A DNA stretch of 64,000 nucleotides, taken from NCBI GenBank assembly GCA_947502355.1, contig CANMZP010000002.1, positions 62,001 through 126,000 of the forward strand, read 5' to 3'. The notes under the pieces were generated by a model. It worked only from the letters and a program-made list of their open reading frames with translations. It did no database searches and was not told the DNA's origin. Source of the DNA: an uncultured Thalassotalea sp. (GTDB lineage Bacteria > Pseudomonadota > Gammaproteobacteria > Enterobacterales > Alteromonadaceae). Below are positions 1-9,045 of this stretch, piece after piece; the stretch's first letter is position 1, and each line of letters begins with the position of its first letter. Position numbers and translations under genes: made by a program.

Positions 1-1865
1 AGAAGCTCTGTATAGCTGTGTTCACCAGATACTTTACGAGTGTCATAGTCTTGACCATTAAAGATTGACTCAAAACCATCAGAAGACTGCGTAGTATCAA
101 CAACCTGAAAACCAAAGTTACCGGTTAAGCCGCGATTGTAGATTTCTGCGTCAAGGTTTACTTGTGCGAAGAAAGTAAGAACCTCTTCTTCAACGCTCCA
201 GGTGTTTTTGGCATTGTCACTGCCGACCTGCTCAACTTCATCTTTGTAAATGCCAGATTTGTATAATGCTAATGGGTCGTAAGACACCATCTCGCCCATG
301 CCAAGGAAATCAAGAGACGTTGACGGTAGCATGAACTCTTCTGGGATAGCTACTAGGTCTTTCGTTGCAAGCGTTAAGTAGCGAGCGTTGTGATCCTTGC
401 TCTTTTCACGCTCTGAGTAGTTAACACCAAACTCAACAGAGCTAATGTTGCCATCCATTTCGTATTCTGCAGCAAGTTTGATAGCCGTTAATTCATCTTC
501 GATTTCAGGAGAGTTAATAAAACCATCTTGTTGGTCATCGTCGTACTTGCCGTTCGATGAAGTAACCAGTCCGCCACCCCAGTTTCGTGAAGCACCTAAT
601 TTGAATACGTTAGCATCGCTGTAGTCAAAACCAGGGGTGAATTTAACACCTGTTTGACCATCTGAGACAAATTTTAAATTGTCACGGCCGCCATCGCGTT
701 CACCACGTACGTTTGTTGAGTAAGATTCAAGAGAGAAGTCAACACGATCAGCTTTTGAGTATGAGATATCACCTTCAATCGTCAGGCGATCGTTTACTTC
801 GTATTTGGCATTCCAACCAATTGCCAATGTTTCAGAATCACTTTCCCAGTAATCGTTTCGAACAATACCTTTAACACCTTCGATAGTACCCGATTCAACA
901 AAACCAGTATCAGGGTTGATAACTGCGTCAGTGATCACTGTGCCATCCCAAGCGCCCAATGGCATTTCGATACCACGTAGGGTTTGCTCTTCAAGGAAAT
1001 CTGTGTAGAACAAGTCTAATGTGGTGCTGAATTTATCATTTGGTTGGTATTCTAAAACACCCATTACACCAGTACGCTTTAACTCAGCAGAGCGAACGTA
1101 AGGCTTGGCACCATTGTGGAATGTTGTGTCTGGAATACTGGTGTCAGCCATACCCCATGAGTGCCAGCGCTCTTCTTGGTTTGGCGATGCCATGTCAGCA
1201 ATACCAATTGCTACACCTAAGGTATCATCCATAAATTGGTCGATGTAAGAGAAGCTTACACGGTGACCGGTATCTTCACTGCCCGCGTTTAACGAACCTA
1301 GATCGTTTTTCTCATAACGAGTACCAACAGAGATGGTTTGCTTACCGTGCTTTAATGGGCGGATCGTTTGCATATCGATAGTACCACCGATAGCTTGTGC
1401 AAGAAGGCCTGCATCAGGGGTCTTGTAAACAACAACGCCGTTCATTAGTTCCGAAGGGAATTGGTCAAATTCAACACCACGGTTATCACCAGTTGTAACT
1501 TGTTCACGACCATTAAGGGTAGCTGTAGTGAAGTCTGGTGACAGACCACGCACAGAAATTACCGTAGCACGACCATTTTTACGTTGTGCGGCAATCCCTG
1601 GTAGACGAGCAATTGATTCAGCAACAGACACATCAGGTAATTTACCAATGTCTTCGGCAGAAATTGCTTCAACAATTGAGCTTTCACTCATTTTAATCGC
1701 TTGCGCTTCTTTCAAGCTGCGGCGAATACCGGTGATTTCGATTACTTCAATATCTTCATCTACAGCCGCTTGCACTTCTTGTGCTGCAATAGCGGTTGAG
1801 CTCATGGACATTAGGCCACTGGTAAGTAAAGCAATTGTTAACGCGTTTCTTTTAAATTTTTGCAT
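1..1865 (-). CDS. TonB-dependent receptor, starch/maltodextrin type (C-terminus beyond window)
   Basis: Outer-membrane gated transporter for a large ligand, powered by TonB-ExbBD; the locus suggests maltodextrins. About 621 N-terminal residues are present and the gene runs off the left edge. Residues 1-29 form a signal peptide ending TTAIAA. The short block EVIEITGIRRSL (about 41-52) sits where the TonB box is expected, and the plug follows with AEDIGKLPDVSVAES (71-85). The rest is beta-barrel. The start is the ATG at 1865, preceded by GGGGA. It is very similar along its whole visible length to the receptor at 5928-8675, including long stretches of near-identical DNA, so the two look like a duplicated pair. 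A palindrome with core ATACGTAT lies about 130 bp upstream. The family is secure; the substrate is inferred from neighbours. Confidence 0.93.
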   Translation of the reverse strand, partial: MQKFKRNALTIALLTSGLMSMSSTAIAAQEVQAAVDEDIEVIEITGIRRSLKEAQAIKMSESSIVEAISAEDIGKLPDVSVAESIARLPGIAAQRKNGRATVISVRGLSPDFTTATLNGREQVTTGDNRGVEFDQFPSELMNGVVVYKTPDAGLLAQAIGGTIDMQTIRPLKHGKQTISVGTRYEKNDLGSLNAGSEDTGHRVSFSYIDQFMDDTLGVAIGIADMASPNQEERWHSWGMADTSIPDTTFHNGAKPYVRSAELKRTGVMGVLEYQPNDKFSTTLDLFYTDFLEEQTLRGIEMPLGAWDGTVITDAVINPDTGFVESGTIEGVKGIVRNDYWESDSETLAIGWNAKYEVNDRLTIEGDISYSKADRVDFSLESYSTNVRGERDGGRDNLKFVSDGQTGVKFTPGFDYSDANVFKLGASRNWGGGLVTSSNGKYDDDQQDGFINSPEIEDELTAIKLAAEYEMDGNISSVEFGVNYSEREKSKDHNARYLTLATKDLVAIPEEFMLPSTSLDFLGMGEMVSYDPLALYKSGIYKDEVEQVGSDNAKNTWSVEEEVLTFFAQVNLDAEIYNRGLTGNFGFQVVDTTQSSDGFESIFNGQDYDTRKVSGEHSYTEL

Positions 1866-1996
1866 TATATATTTCCCCGTATCTTCCATAATTTTTTAAT
1901 TCTTGGTTTTCCTCACCAAGTTAAAAAGAATATCTTGTTGTGATAATTAATTACGGGTGCATTTATAAATCTGAAAACTGTAACTGACAATACATA

Positions 1997-2010
1997 TGCA
2001 TACGTATTCA
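1997..2010. promoter_or_regulatory. LacI-type operator, TGCATACGTATTCA
   Basis: A 14-bp imperfect palindrome with the perfect core ATACGTAT, upstream of the receptor that starts at 1865. The same 14-mer recurs exactly at 3943-3956 and 8807-8820, with close variants at 8962-8975 and 57793-57806, always upstream of starch-related genes. The central CG and dyad symmetry are typical of LacI-family sites; the likely binder is the LacI protein at 15723-16751 (inference). Confidence 0.72.
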
Positions 2011-2251
2011 GTAACAAGGTGGCTAACTAAAGTTACATTTACTTACGTAAGTTGATTTGGATTAACTTTTTGACACATTTTTTTGAACTATTTCACATTG
2101 GAATAATATTCTTGTGTTTTCGGTTTGGTTGAATCAACTATTCCAAAATGAATGGGTTACGGGTGATTTATAAGTAGAAATGGACGTGTTGTTAAAATTA
2201 TGTGAGTGATTTTGGGGCTTCAAATAAGCGACGATATGCCTGCAGGAGAGC

Positions 2252-2284
2252 TCACCTATCGCTGTCGTGATTGGTGGGAAGACG
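2252..2284. repeat. short palindromic extragenic repeat, copy 1
   Basis: Sequence of the form ATCGCTGTCGTGATTGGTGGGAAGACG, related to copies at 21571-21609, 21641-21674 and (opposite strand) 60828-60868. All copies are intergenic. A dispersed hairpin-forming repeat is the simplest reading; no function is implied. Confidence 0.5.
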
Positions 2285-2450
2285 TTGTATATTTCTATGT
2301 CTATGGATATGAATAAGTACGATTAAGTACCAAAAAGCCAACCCGAAGATTGGCTTTCAAAATAAACAATTTTGGGTGTTTGCAGCCCTTTGGATTTTGT
2401 ATCAAAGCTAAAGTAAGAGCTAAAGCTTCGGCTACAGAACCTCAGCGTTT

Positions 2451-3875
2451 CTACTGTTTGTGTTCTTTAACACGGCTCCAGCAAATTGCTGATAATGCTA
2501 ATGAAATACCACACAAGATAAAGATGGCGCTCTTGTCACCCGTTTGTGAGATAAACAAACCGATACCTAAACTAACCAATAACTGTGGCAATACCACCGA
2601 CAAGTTAAACAAGCCCATGTACATGCCCATTTTGTTTTGGTCGATCTTTTCCGACATAATGGCAAACACTAGGCTTATCACCGCTGACCAACCCACACCT
2701 AACAGGCCCATTAATACATATAAGGTGTACTCATTGGCACCAAACATAGCAACCGCAAAGTAACCGACGGCCATGCTGGCAATACACCATGTGTGAACTT
2801 TTACTCTACCTACTTTAGCCGCCATTGGCTCTAATAGAACAGCTGGAAGTATGGCCGCTACGGCACTTAAAATCAGGAAGCTGATGGAAATAATACGCCC
2901 TAATTCATCGTCGTTAATGTTTGGCATTTTGTCTTGTAAGAAAGCAAAAATGAACACAAACATGGTTTGGATGCCCACCCAGCTAAAGGAGTGCGCGGCC
3001 AATATTTTACGAAAACCAATCAAGCCGGCTTCTTGTGCCGATTTATTCTCTTCTTTAGCCGCCATGGTTTGCCAAACAAAAATTAAGGTTAATAGGGCAC
3101 AGAAGGCTTCAACGTAATAGTTGTTCATCTCAATGCCTGATAACTGTCTGCCCATTGCGTAAACATCGTAAACGATAAAACCCCACAGTGGTTTTATGTT
3201 GATCATAATATCTTTAAAGGTCAGCGATTCTGTTGATGCTTGCGGTGAGTCGCTTTTTTGTAACTCACGTGGTTCGGTAATAAAGAAAGGAGGGATCAAT
3301 GACAAGATGAATACGAGGGCAGCACCAAAGTAAATTAGAACGAAGTTGCCGCAAATTGCACCGATTGCGTAGGCAAGTACCCCAAATGAGCCGGAAATTG
3401 TTTGCATCCAGGTGTAACCTTTGGTGCGCTCTGGGCCTTCTGGGGTGACATCGGCAATGATCGAACGGGTTGGATTAAAGCTGATGTTAATCGATAAATC
3501 CAGGGTTAATGCGATTGTGATTGCAATGGCCAAGATGCCATCGATGCCCAGTGATTCTGAAACAATACCAATATTGGGCAGCGCCAGTAACATTAGACCG
3601 GCTAACACCCCGCCAACTAAAATGAACGGGCGACGACGACCATTCCAAAACCAGACATTATCGGAAATAATGCCGATGATCACTTGCCCTAAAATACCGG
3701 CAATAGGACCGGCCGCCCAAACCAGACCCACTTCGTGGATATCAAGGCCGTATTGGGTGGTTAAAATCCAGCTTAACGCTGAAATTTGTACGGATAAAGC
3801 AAAGCCCATCGCTGTTGAGGGCAAGCTCAGCAGCATATAAAAGCGCTTACTGAGATTTTGTTGGATCGCTAACAT
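2451..3875 (-). CDS. MFS sugar permease, SLC45/GPH-like (maltose type)
   Basis: Inner-membrane secondary transporter of 474 residues with about 12 hydrophobic segments. The block NGRRRPFILVGG (about 77-88), followed by long hydrophobic helices, matches the SLC45/sucrose-maltose symporter branch of the MFS, where the conserved loop between helices 2 and 3 is rich in Arg. In Alteromonadales such permeases import maltose or short maltodextrins produced in the periplasm. An exact ATACGTAT operator lies 68 bp upstream of the ATG. A second, clearly related permease is at 14103-15569, so the locus carries two. Substrate is inferred from context. Confidence 0.88.
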   Translation of the reverse strand: MLAIQQNLSKRFYMLLSLPSTAMGFALSVQISALSWILTTQYGLDIHEVGLVWAAGPIAGILGQVIIGIISDNVWFWNGRRRPFILVGGVLAGLMLLALPNIGIVSESLGIDGILAIAITIALTLDLSINISFNPTRSIIADVTPEGPERTKGYTWMQTISGSFGVLAYAIGAICGNFVLIYFGAALVFILSLIPPFFITEPRELQKSDSPQASTESLTFKDIMINIKPLWGFIVYDVYAMGRQLSGIEMNNYYVEAFCALLTLIFVWQTMAAKEENKSAQEAGLIGFRKILAAHSFSWVGIQTMFVFIFAFLQDKMPNINDDELGRIISISFLILSAVAAILPAVLLEPMAAKVGRVKVHTWCIASMAVGYFAVAMFGANEYTLYVLMGLLGVGWSAVISLVFAIMSEKIDQNKMGMYMGLFNLSVVLPQLLVSLGIGLFISQTGDKSAIFILCGISLALSAICWSRVKEHKQ

Positions 3876-3942
3876 GGAGTTCTCGCTGATTTTGTAATAT
3901 TTTGCTAAAAATTACGCTTAACTAACCGACGACACAAGAAAC

Positions 3943-3956
3943 TGCATACGTATTCA
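3943..3956. promoter_or_regulatory. LacI-type operator, TGCATACGTATTCA
   Basis: Exact 14-bp match to the sites at 1997-2010 and 8807-8820, 68 bp upstream of the permease start at 3875. Confidence 0.72.
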
Positions 3957-4040
3957 ATCCGTTAGGTGCTTATAGTCTGATAAAACTTTAATCTTTATCA
4001 GTAGTTTACCTGTTTTTTTATTGGCAGCCTTTTTTAAAGG

Positions 4041-4287
4041 TTAGGGTCTGTTTATCTTTGGTGTTGATTTTTGCAGCGAATTGTTTGTCAATGATACAAG
4101 TCTTTTTCACTTTGGAATGCTTATTGCTTTTCACATTGAAAAAACGCAGTAGAATTGCCAAACAAACGGTGTCCGTAGGATTCACATCAACAACGACAAA
4201 ACAGAATATTTATATTTTTAGCCAATAAGTAGAAATTACATTCAACTTAAGAACAAAAGTTATACAGCAAAGGTCAACAGACCCTAG
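4041..4287 (-). mobile_element. 247-bp MITE-like element, copy A
   Basis: A non-autonomous element matching a same-length copy at 47924-48170 in the opposite orientation. Read on the minus strand it begins CTAGGGTCTGTTGACC and ends with near-complementary AAACAGACCCTAA, giving imperfect terminal inverted repeats of about 19 bp. Outer parts are well conserved between copies; a central stretch of about 50 bp diverges. CTAG/CTAA at the ends suggests a 4-bp target duplication of the IS5-superfamily kind (inference). The first TAG is also the stop codon of the halogenase gene. An open frame runs through the conserved right part in both copies and may be a transposase remnant. Confidence 0.7.
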
Positions 4288-5783
4288 TCTGCCTTACAAT
4301 ATTTATTGAGATAATCATTGTGCATTGGCATCTTGCTCACCACATTCTTAAAGACAGTCGATAAGTTGGATAGGAATTCCTGGTGTTGCTCTTTGCTTAG
4401 GTGATCCGCCATAGAATGATAACTTTGCGGTTGCAAATTTTGCCCTAACATCACCTGTAACCAAGCCACTTCACTAAACAAATCTTCTTGCTCTCTAAAA
4501 ATACGCCCACTGGATTCAAACAAGTCCATTTTATGTTGCAAAGACTCAGGAATATCCATCTTTTGACAGTAGAGCCAAAATGGCAAGTCGTGTTTTTGAT
4601 TTAAACGGTAATGCAAAATAATGAAATCGCGTATTTGCTGGTATTCAATATCTGCCTGGCGGTTATATTCATCGATATCGACCTGGTTAAATGCTTTGTC
4701 AGGAAAGAACTTTATTAAGCGCACAATGGACGATTGAATTAAATGAATGCTGGTGGACTCCAGTGGCTCTAAAAAGCCCGATGACAAGCCAACAGCAAGG
4801 CAGTTTTTATTCCACAGCTTTTTGCGTTTGCCGGTTTTAAATTTGATCAGCCTTGGCTCGGCCAATGGTTTACTGTCGAGGTTATTCAGTAAGGTTTGTT
4901 TAGCATCTTGGTCGGAAATGAATTTTGAGCAGTACACCATGCCATTACCCGTTCGACTTTGCAGCGGAATGCGCCACTGCCAGCCAGCATCATGGGCTAT
5001 GGAGCGTGTGTAAGGCACGATAGGGTCGGTACGCTCGGTTGGGACAGCCCAAGCCCGATCACAAGGCAAGTATGCACTCCAATCGTCATAGCCGGTATTT
5101 AAGGCTTGTTCAATGAGCAAGGCGCTAAAGCCCGAACAATCAATAAATAAATCCCCTTCAATAACTTGGCCACTTTCAAGGGTTACCGACTCAATATAAC
5201 CATCATCGGCACGCAAGCTCGTGGTGACGATTTTACCTTCAATACGGTTCACCCCCAGTTTTTCACTGAAGTTACGTAAGAATTTCGCATACAGCGCTGC
5301 ATCAAAATGATAAGCGTAGCGAATGCCCGCTAATGGGGTTTTAGGAATGCTGTTTAAGTGGGTAAATTTATTTTGCTTGGCCGCCTGATAGTTTAAGGAG
5401 AAATCCCACAAGCTTAAATCCGCTTGTTGTTGCTGTTTTCTTAAATAATAGTGGTGAAAAGGGGTCATACCCACACCGCGGCCAATTTCACCAAAGGCAT
5501 GCATATAACAGTCATTGGCTTTGCCCCAGTTTTCAAATTGAATGCCTAACTTAAAGGTACCTTTGGTAAACGCCATAAACTCGCTTTCATCAATGCCTAG
5601 TGCCGCATTAAAGGTTTCCATGGGTGGTATGGTGGCTTCCCCCACACCGACAATGCCAATGGCATCGGATTCGATAAGTTGTATATTAACGTGCTTACCC
5701 ACCAATTTGGCGAGTAGGGCCGCGGACATCCAACCGGCGCTGCCACCACCGACGATAACGATGTTTTCGATTTTTTCATTCAT
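4284..5783 (-). CDS. flavin-dependent tryptophan-halogenase family protein
   Basis: FAD/FADH2-dependent enzyme of 499 residues, the usual length for this family. Seen directly: dinucleotide-binding GGGSAG at 12-17, the GEATIPP segment at 49-55, FKLG with the lysine at 78 (equivalent to PrnA Lys79, which forms the active halogenating species), the WQWRIP motif at 268-273 (family signature WxWxIP), and the LES glutamate at 343 (PrnA Glu346). All key residues are therefore present. It follows a receptor gene on the same strand, after a hairpin terminator, so it may be expressed by read-through. The substrate is unknown; relatives next to TBDRs in carbohydrate loci of Alteromonadales and Xanthomonadales are common but unexplained. 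The stop codon TAG is shared with the boundary of a MITE-like element. Confidence 0.9.
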   Translation of the reverse strand: MNEKIENIVIVGGGSAGWMSAALLAKLVGKHVNIQLIESDAIGIVGVGEATIPPMETFNAALGIDESEFMAFTKGTFKLGIQFENWGKANDCYMHAFGEIGRGVGMTPFHHYYLRKQQQQADLSLWDFSLNYQAAKQNKFTHLNSIPKTPLAGIRYAYHFDAALYAKFLRNFSEKLGVNRIEGKIVTTSLRADDGYIESVTLESGQVIEGDLFIDCSGFSALLIEQALNTGYDDWSAYLPCDRAWAVPTERTDPIVPYTRSIAHDAGWQWRIPLQSRTGNGMVYCSKFISDQDAKQTLLNNLDSKPLAEPRLIKFKTGKRKKLWNKNCLAVGLSSGFLEPLESTSIHLIQSSIVRLIKFFPDKAFNQVDIDEYNRQADIEYQQIRDFIILHYRLNQKHDLPFWLYCQKMDIPESLQHKMDLFESSGRIFREQEDLFSEVAWLQVMLGQNLQPQSYHSMADHLSKEQHQEFLSNLSTVFKNVVSKMPMHNDYLNKYCKAD

Positions 5784-5839
5784 GACGGTTACTTTTATTA
5801 TTATCGAAGAGCTATTCGATAAGTGTATCGTAAAAAAGG

Positions 5840-5883
5840 AAGAAAAAAACCCTGTGCCTCAATTGAACCAAGTCACAGGGTTT
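5840..5883 (-). terminator. intrinsic terminator after TBDR, before halogenase gene
   Basis: On the minus strand a 10-bp stem (AAACCCTGTG / CACAGGGTTT) is followed directly by a T-run. It lies between the receptor stop codon and the halogenase start, so it probably attenuates halogenase expression relative to the receptor. Confidence 0.8.
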
Positions 5884-5927
5884 GGGGAGCATTGCGATGG
5901 CTTGGGGCCCATCGCAATCACGTTAGC

Positions 5928-8675
5928 TTAGAACGTGTAGTTCATACCTAGCATTAAGTTACGACCATAAACTTGGTAGTCTTTGATAGCCCCATCACCT
6001 TGACGGGTAGTAAATGGTTCATCGGTTAGGTTGTTAACCTGTAATAAAACAGAAAGACCTTCTAATGAGCTGATACCCGACTGGGTAAAGTCATAACCCA
6101 TTTGTGCGTCAACAACGAGCTCTTTATCTACCGTGATGTACTCACGGAAGAATTGGAAGTTGTTTTGCTCACCGATAAAGTCAGAGCGGAAACGAGAGCT
6201 AACACGAGCTTGGAATCCGTGATCTTCGTAGTATAAGGTCGTGCTCAGCACTTTCTTTGATAGGCCAGGCAGGGCGATAGGATCACTGTCTTTGGTTTCT
6301 TTTACTTCTGAGTCAGTGATTGAACCAGACATGATCATACCAAAACCAGATAGGCTATCAGAGATGATACTACCGGTAAGGGTAAAGCTAGCTTCGATAC
6401 CGTGGATTTCACCACCTTCTCCGTTTTCTGGGCGAGATGCATAACCTTCTCTTAGAACGGGTTGTTGGCCAGTGATTGAAATATCAGAGAATTCTTCTAG
6501 TTTGTTTTCTGTATAGATGTAGTTTTCAAGATCTTTGTAGAATGCGGCAAATGACACATAACCTAAATCATCCATGTAGATCTCGTAGCTTAAGTCATAT
6601 TGGTAAGCTAACCAAGGATCTAGTTCAATGTTGCCGCCTTTACGAGACCAAGGAGACAGTTGAAGATCATCTGATAGAGCAAAATCAGCGTTGTAGTCTG
6701 TACCCGCGGAAACGTTCATGTCGCTCATATTCACGCGAGCTAGAGTACGTGCTGCGCCAAAGCGTAGCGCGTGGTTTTCAAATGTTTCAAAACTTAAGTT
6801 CAAGCTTGGTAGCAGTTCAGTGTAGCTGTGCTCACCAGATACTTTACGTGTATCGTAGTCTTGACCATTAAAGATAGCTTCATAACCATCTGAAGATTGT
6901 GTTGTATCAACAACTTGTATACCAAAGTTACCCTTTAGGCCTCGTTCGAAAAGTTCATCGTCTAGGTTTGCTTGCGCATAAAAGGTGGTTACTTCTTCTT
7001 CAACATTCCAGTTGTTTTTGGCATTGTCACTACTTAACTGAGCAATTTCATCTTGGTAGATACCCGACTTGTACAGCGCGTATGAGTCATAAGATACCAT
7101 TTTTCCCATGCCCAGAAAATCAAGAGACGTCGAAGATTTTAAGAACTCTTCAGGGATATCAACCAGATCGGTGGTTGCAAGTGTTAAATAGCGAGCGTGG
7201 TGTTGCTTGCTTTTTTCACGGTTTGAGTAGTTAACGCCTACTTCGACAGAGCTGATGGTACCATCCATTTCGTATTCTGCCGCAAGTTTGATAGCCGTTA
7301 ATTCATCTTCAATTTCAGGCGCGTTAATAAAACCATCTTGTTGGTCATCACTATATAAGCCGTTAGAAGAGGTAACTAATCCACCACCCCAGTTACGAGC
7401 TGCACCTAGCTTGAATACATCGGTGTCGTTGTAGTCTAAACCTGGCGAGAATTTAACACCCGTTTGACCATCTGATACGAAATCTAACGTGTCTCGGCCG
7501 CCGTTGCGATCACCACGTACGTTGGTTGCGTAAGACTCTAGAGAGAAGTCACGACGTTCAGCTTTAGAGTATGAAATGTCTGCTTCAACAGATAAACGGT
7601 CATTTACTTGATATTGAGTGTTCCAACCGATTGCCGTTGTTTCAGAATCACTTTCCCAGTAATCATTACGAACAATGCCTTTAACCCCAGAAATGGTACC
7701 TGATTCAACAAAACCACTTTCATCAATAACAGCATCAGTAATTACCGTGCCGTCCCATGAGCCAAATGGCATTTCGATACCACGTAACGTTTGCTCTTCA
7801 GTAAAATCTGAATAGAACAGGTCAAATGCCGTACTAAATTGCTCATTTGGCTGGTATTCAAATACGGCCATAACACCAGTACGTTCTAATTCTGCAGAGC
7901 GAACGTAAGGTTTGGCACCGTTGTGAAATTGAGTACCTTCAATGCTAGTGTCCGCCAAACCCCAAGAGTGCCATCGCTCTTCTTGGTTAGGTGATGACAT
8001 GTTGGCAACACCTAATGCAACACCAATGGTGTCATCGGCAAATTGATCAATATAAGAGAAGCTTAAGCGGTGGCCTGTATCTTCACTACCAGCATTCAAT
8101 GAACCCAGATCGTTTTTCTCGTAACGAGTACCAACCGAGATGGTTTGCTTACCGTGCTTTAATGGACGAATGGTTTGCATATCGATAGTACCACCGATAG
8201 CTTGAGCAAGAAGACCTGCATCAGGGGTCTTGTAAACAACAACTCCACTCATTAGTTCTGATGGGAATTGGTCAAATTCAACACCACGGTTATCACCAGT
8301 GGTTACTTGTTCACGGCCGTTAAGGGTAGCCGTGGTGAAGTCCGGTGAAAGACCACGTACTGAAATTACCGTTGCGCGACCGTTTTTACGTTGAGCTGCG
8401 ATACCCGGTAGGCGAGCAATTGATTCCGCAACGGAAACATCTGGTAACTTACCAATGTCTTCGGCGGAAATTGCCTCAACAATCGAGCTTTCGGTCATTT
8501 TAATCGCTTGCGATTCTGCTAAAGAGCGACGAATACCGGTTACTTCAATGATTTCGATATTTTCTTCAGAAACCGCTTGTACTTCTTGTGCAGCAATCGC
8601 TGTCGTTGAACTTAATGACAACAAGCCCGTTGATAATAAAGCCAGTGTTAACTTGTTCGGTGTAAAGTTAAGCAT
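5928..8675 (-). CDS. TonB-dependent receptor, starch/maltodextrin type
   Basis: Complete 915-residue outer-membrane receptor. Signal peptide 1-29 (ending TTAIAA), EIIEVTGIRRSL at about 41-52, plug from AEDIGKLPD at 71-79, barrel ending in a terminal Phe (LGMNYTF), as expected for BamA recognition. It is a close paralogue of the partial receptor at 1-1865. Start ATG at 8675 follows the strong ribosome-binding sequence GGGGAG. An exact ATACGTAT operator lies about 130 bp upstream in the divergent region shared with the pullulanase gene. It probably imports maltodextrins released by the surface GH13 enzymes; that substrate is inferred from context. Confidence 0.94.
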   Translation of the reverse strand: MLNFTPNKLTLALLSTGLLSLSSTTAIAAQEVQAVSEENIEIIEVTGIRRSLAESQAIKMTESSIVEAISAEDIGKLPDVSVAESIARLPGIAAQRKNGRATVISVRGLSPDFTTATLNGREQVTTGDNRGVEFDQFPSELMSGVVVYKTPDAGLLAQAIGGTIDMQTIRPLKHGKQTISVGTRYEKNDLGSLNAGSEDTGHRLSFSYIDQFADDTIGVALGVANMSSPNQEERWHSWGLADTSIEGTQFHNGAKPYVRSAELERTGVMAVFEYQPNEQFSTAFDLFYSDFTEEQTLRGIEMPFGSWDGTVITDAVIDESGFVESGTISGVKGIVRNDYWESDSETTAIGWNTQYQVNDRLSVEADISYSKAERRDFSLESYATNVRGDRNGGRDTLDFVSDGQTGVKFSPGLDYNDTDVFKLGAARNWGGGLVTSSNGLYSDDQQDGFINAPEIEDELTAIKLAAEYEMDGTISSVEVGVNYSNREKSKQHHARYLTLATTDLVDIPEEFLKSSTSLDFLGMGKMVSYDSYALYKSGIYQDEIAQLSSDNAKNNWNVEEEVTTFYAQANLDDELFERGLKGNFGIQVVDTTQSSDGYEAIFNGQDYDTRKVSGEHSYTELLPSLNLSFETFENHALRFGAARTLARVNMSDMNVSAGTDYNADFALSDDLQLSPWSRKGGNIELDPWLAYQYDLSYEIYMDDLGYVSFAAFYKDLENYIYTENKLEEFSDISITGQQPVLREGYASRPENGEGGEIHGIEASFTLTGSIISDSLSGFGMIMSGSITDSEVKETKDSDPIALPGLSKKVLSTTLYYEDHGFQARVSSRFRSDFIGEQNNFQFFREYITVDKELVVDAQMGYDFTQSGISSLEGLSVLLQVNNLTDEPFTTRQGDGAIKDYQVYGRNLMLGMNYTF

Positions 8676-8806
8676 ATGTTTTGTCTCCCCATGACATCCT
8701 TTTGTTATAAACCTGTCGTCCCTGAGCAGGTTATTTTCAATTGTTGTAAGTGTTTGTAACTAAACGGCGGTAATGATAGAGAGAGTTGTTGCAAAAATGA
8801 ACTTTA

Positions 8807-8820
8807 TGCATACGTATTCA
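8807..8820. promoter_or_regulatory. LacI-type operator on the receptor side of a divergent promoter region
   Basis: Exact TGCATACGTATTCA, 132 bp upstream of the receptor start at 8675. The 370-bp region 8676-9045 separates divergent genes and holds two operators, one nearer each gene. Confidence 0.74.
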
Positions 8821-8961
8821 TCACAAGGGTTTAACAAGGTTTTAAGTAAAAAGTGGCATTTCAGTAAACAAAAATTCACTAGCGCGCTGTTGATGCGACA
8901 AGATAATCAATAACTTGTAACAAAATGGTTAATGTTTAGCGCGCAGTTAAGCGGATTTTAT

Positions 8962-8975
8962 TGAATACGTATGTA
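8962..8975. promoter_or_regulatory. LacI-type operator on the pullulanase side of a divergent promoter region
   Basis: TGAATACGTATGTA, a variant with the same ATACGTAT core, 71 bp upstream of the pullulanase-type gene. Spacing from the 8807 site is 155 bp centre to centre, compatible with either separate control or looping. Confidence 0.7.
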
Positions 8976-9045
8976 ATTGATAATTTGTCAGGCTTATATC
9001 ATTCTTAGTACGAATTTTGTCTCAACGGGTGTTTAAAGGTTATTT

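Larger units (their letters stand above)
1866..2450. other. intergenic region between TBDR and MFS permease
   Basis: About 585 bp without a convincing gene. It is the promoter region of the minus-strand receptor that starts at 1865 and also lies downstream of the minus-strand permease. It holds the ATACGTAT operator (1997-2010) and one copy of a short palindromic repeat (2252-2284). The open frames crossing its right end are antisense to the permease and have no ribosome-binding site or recognisable product. Confidence 0.6.

Noticed and set aside
1528-1899. Plus-strand open frame opposite the first TBDR
   Set aside because: Antisense to a clear receptor gene; similar antisense frames occur opposite the paralogue at 8455, a by-product of conserved codons.
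2350-2763. Plus-strand frame opposite the MFS gene
   Set aside because: No ribosome-binding site and the composition of a shadow of the minus-strand transporter.
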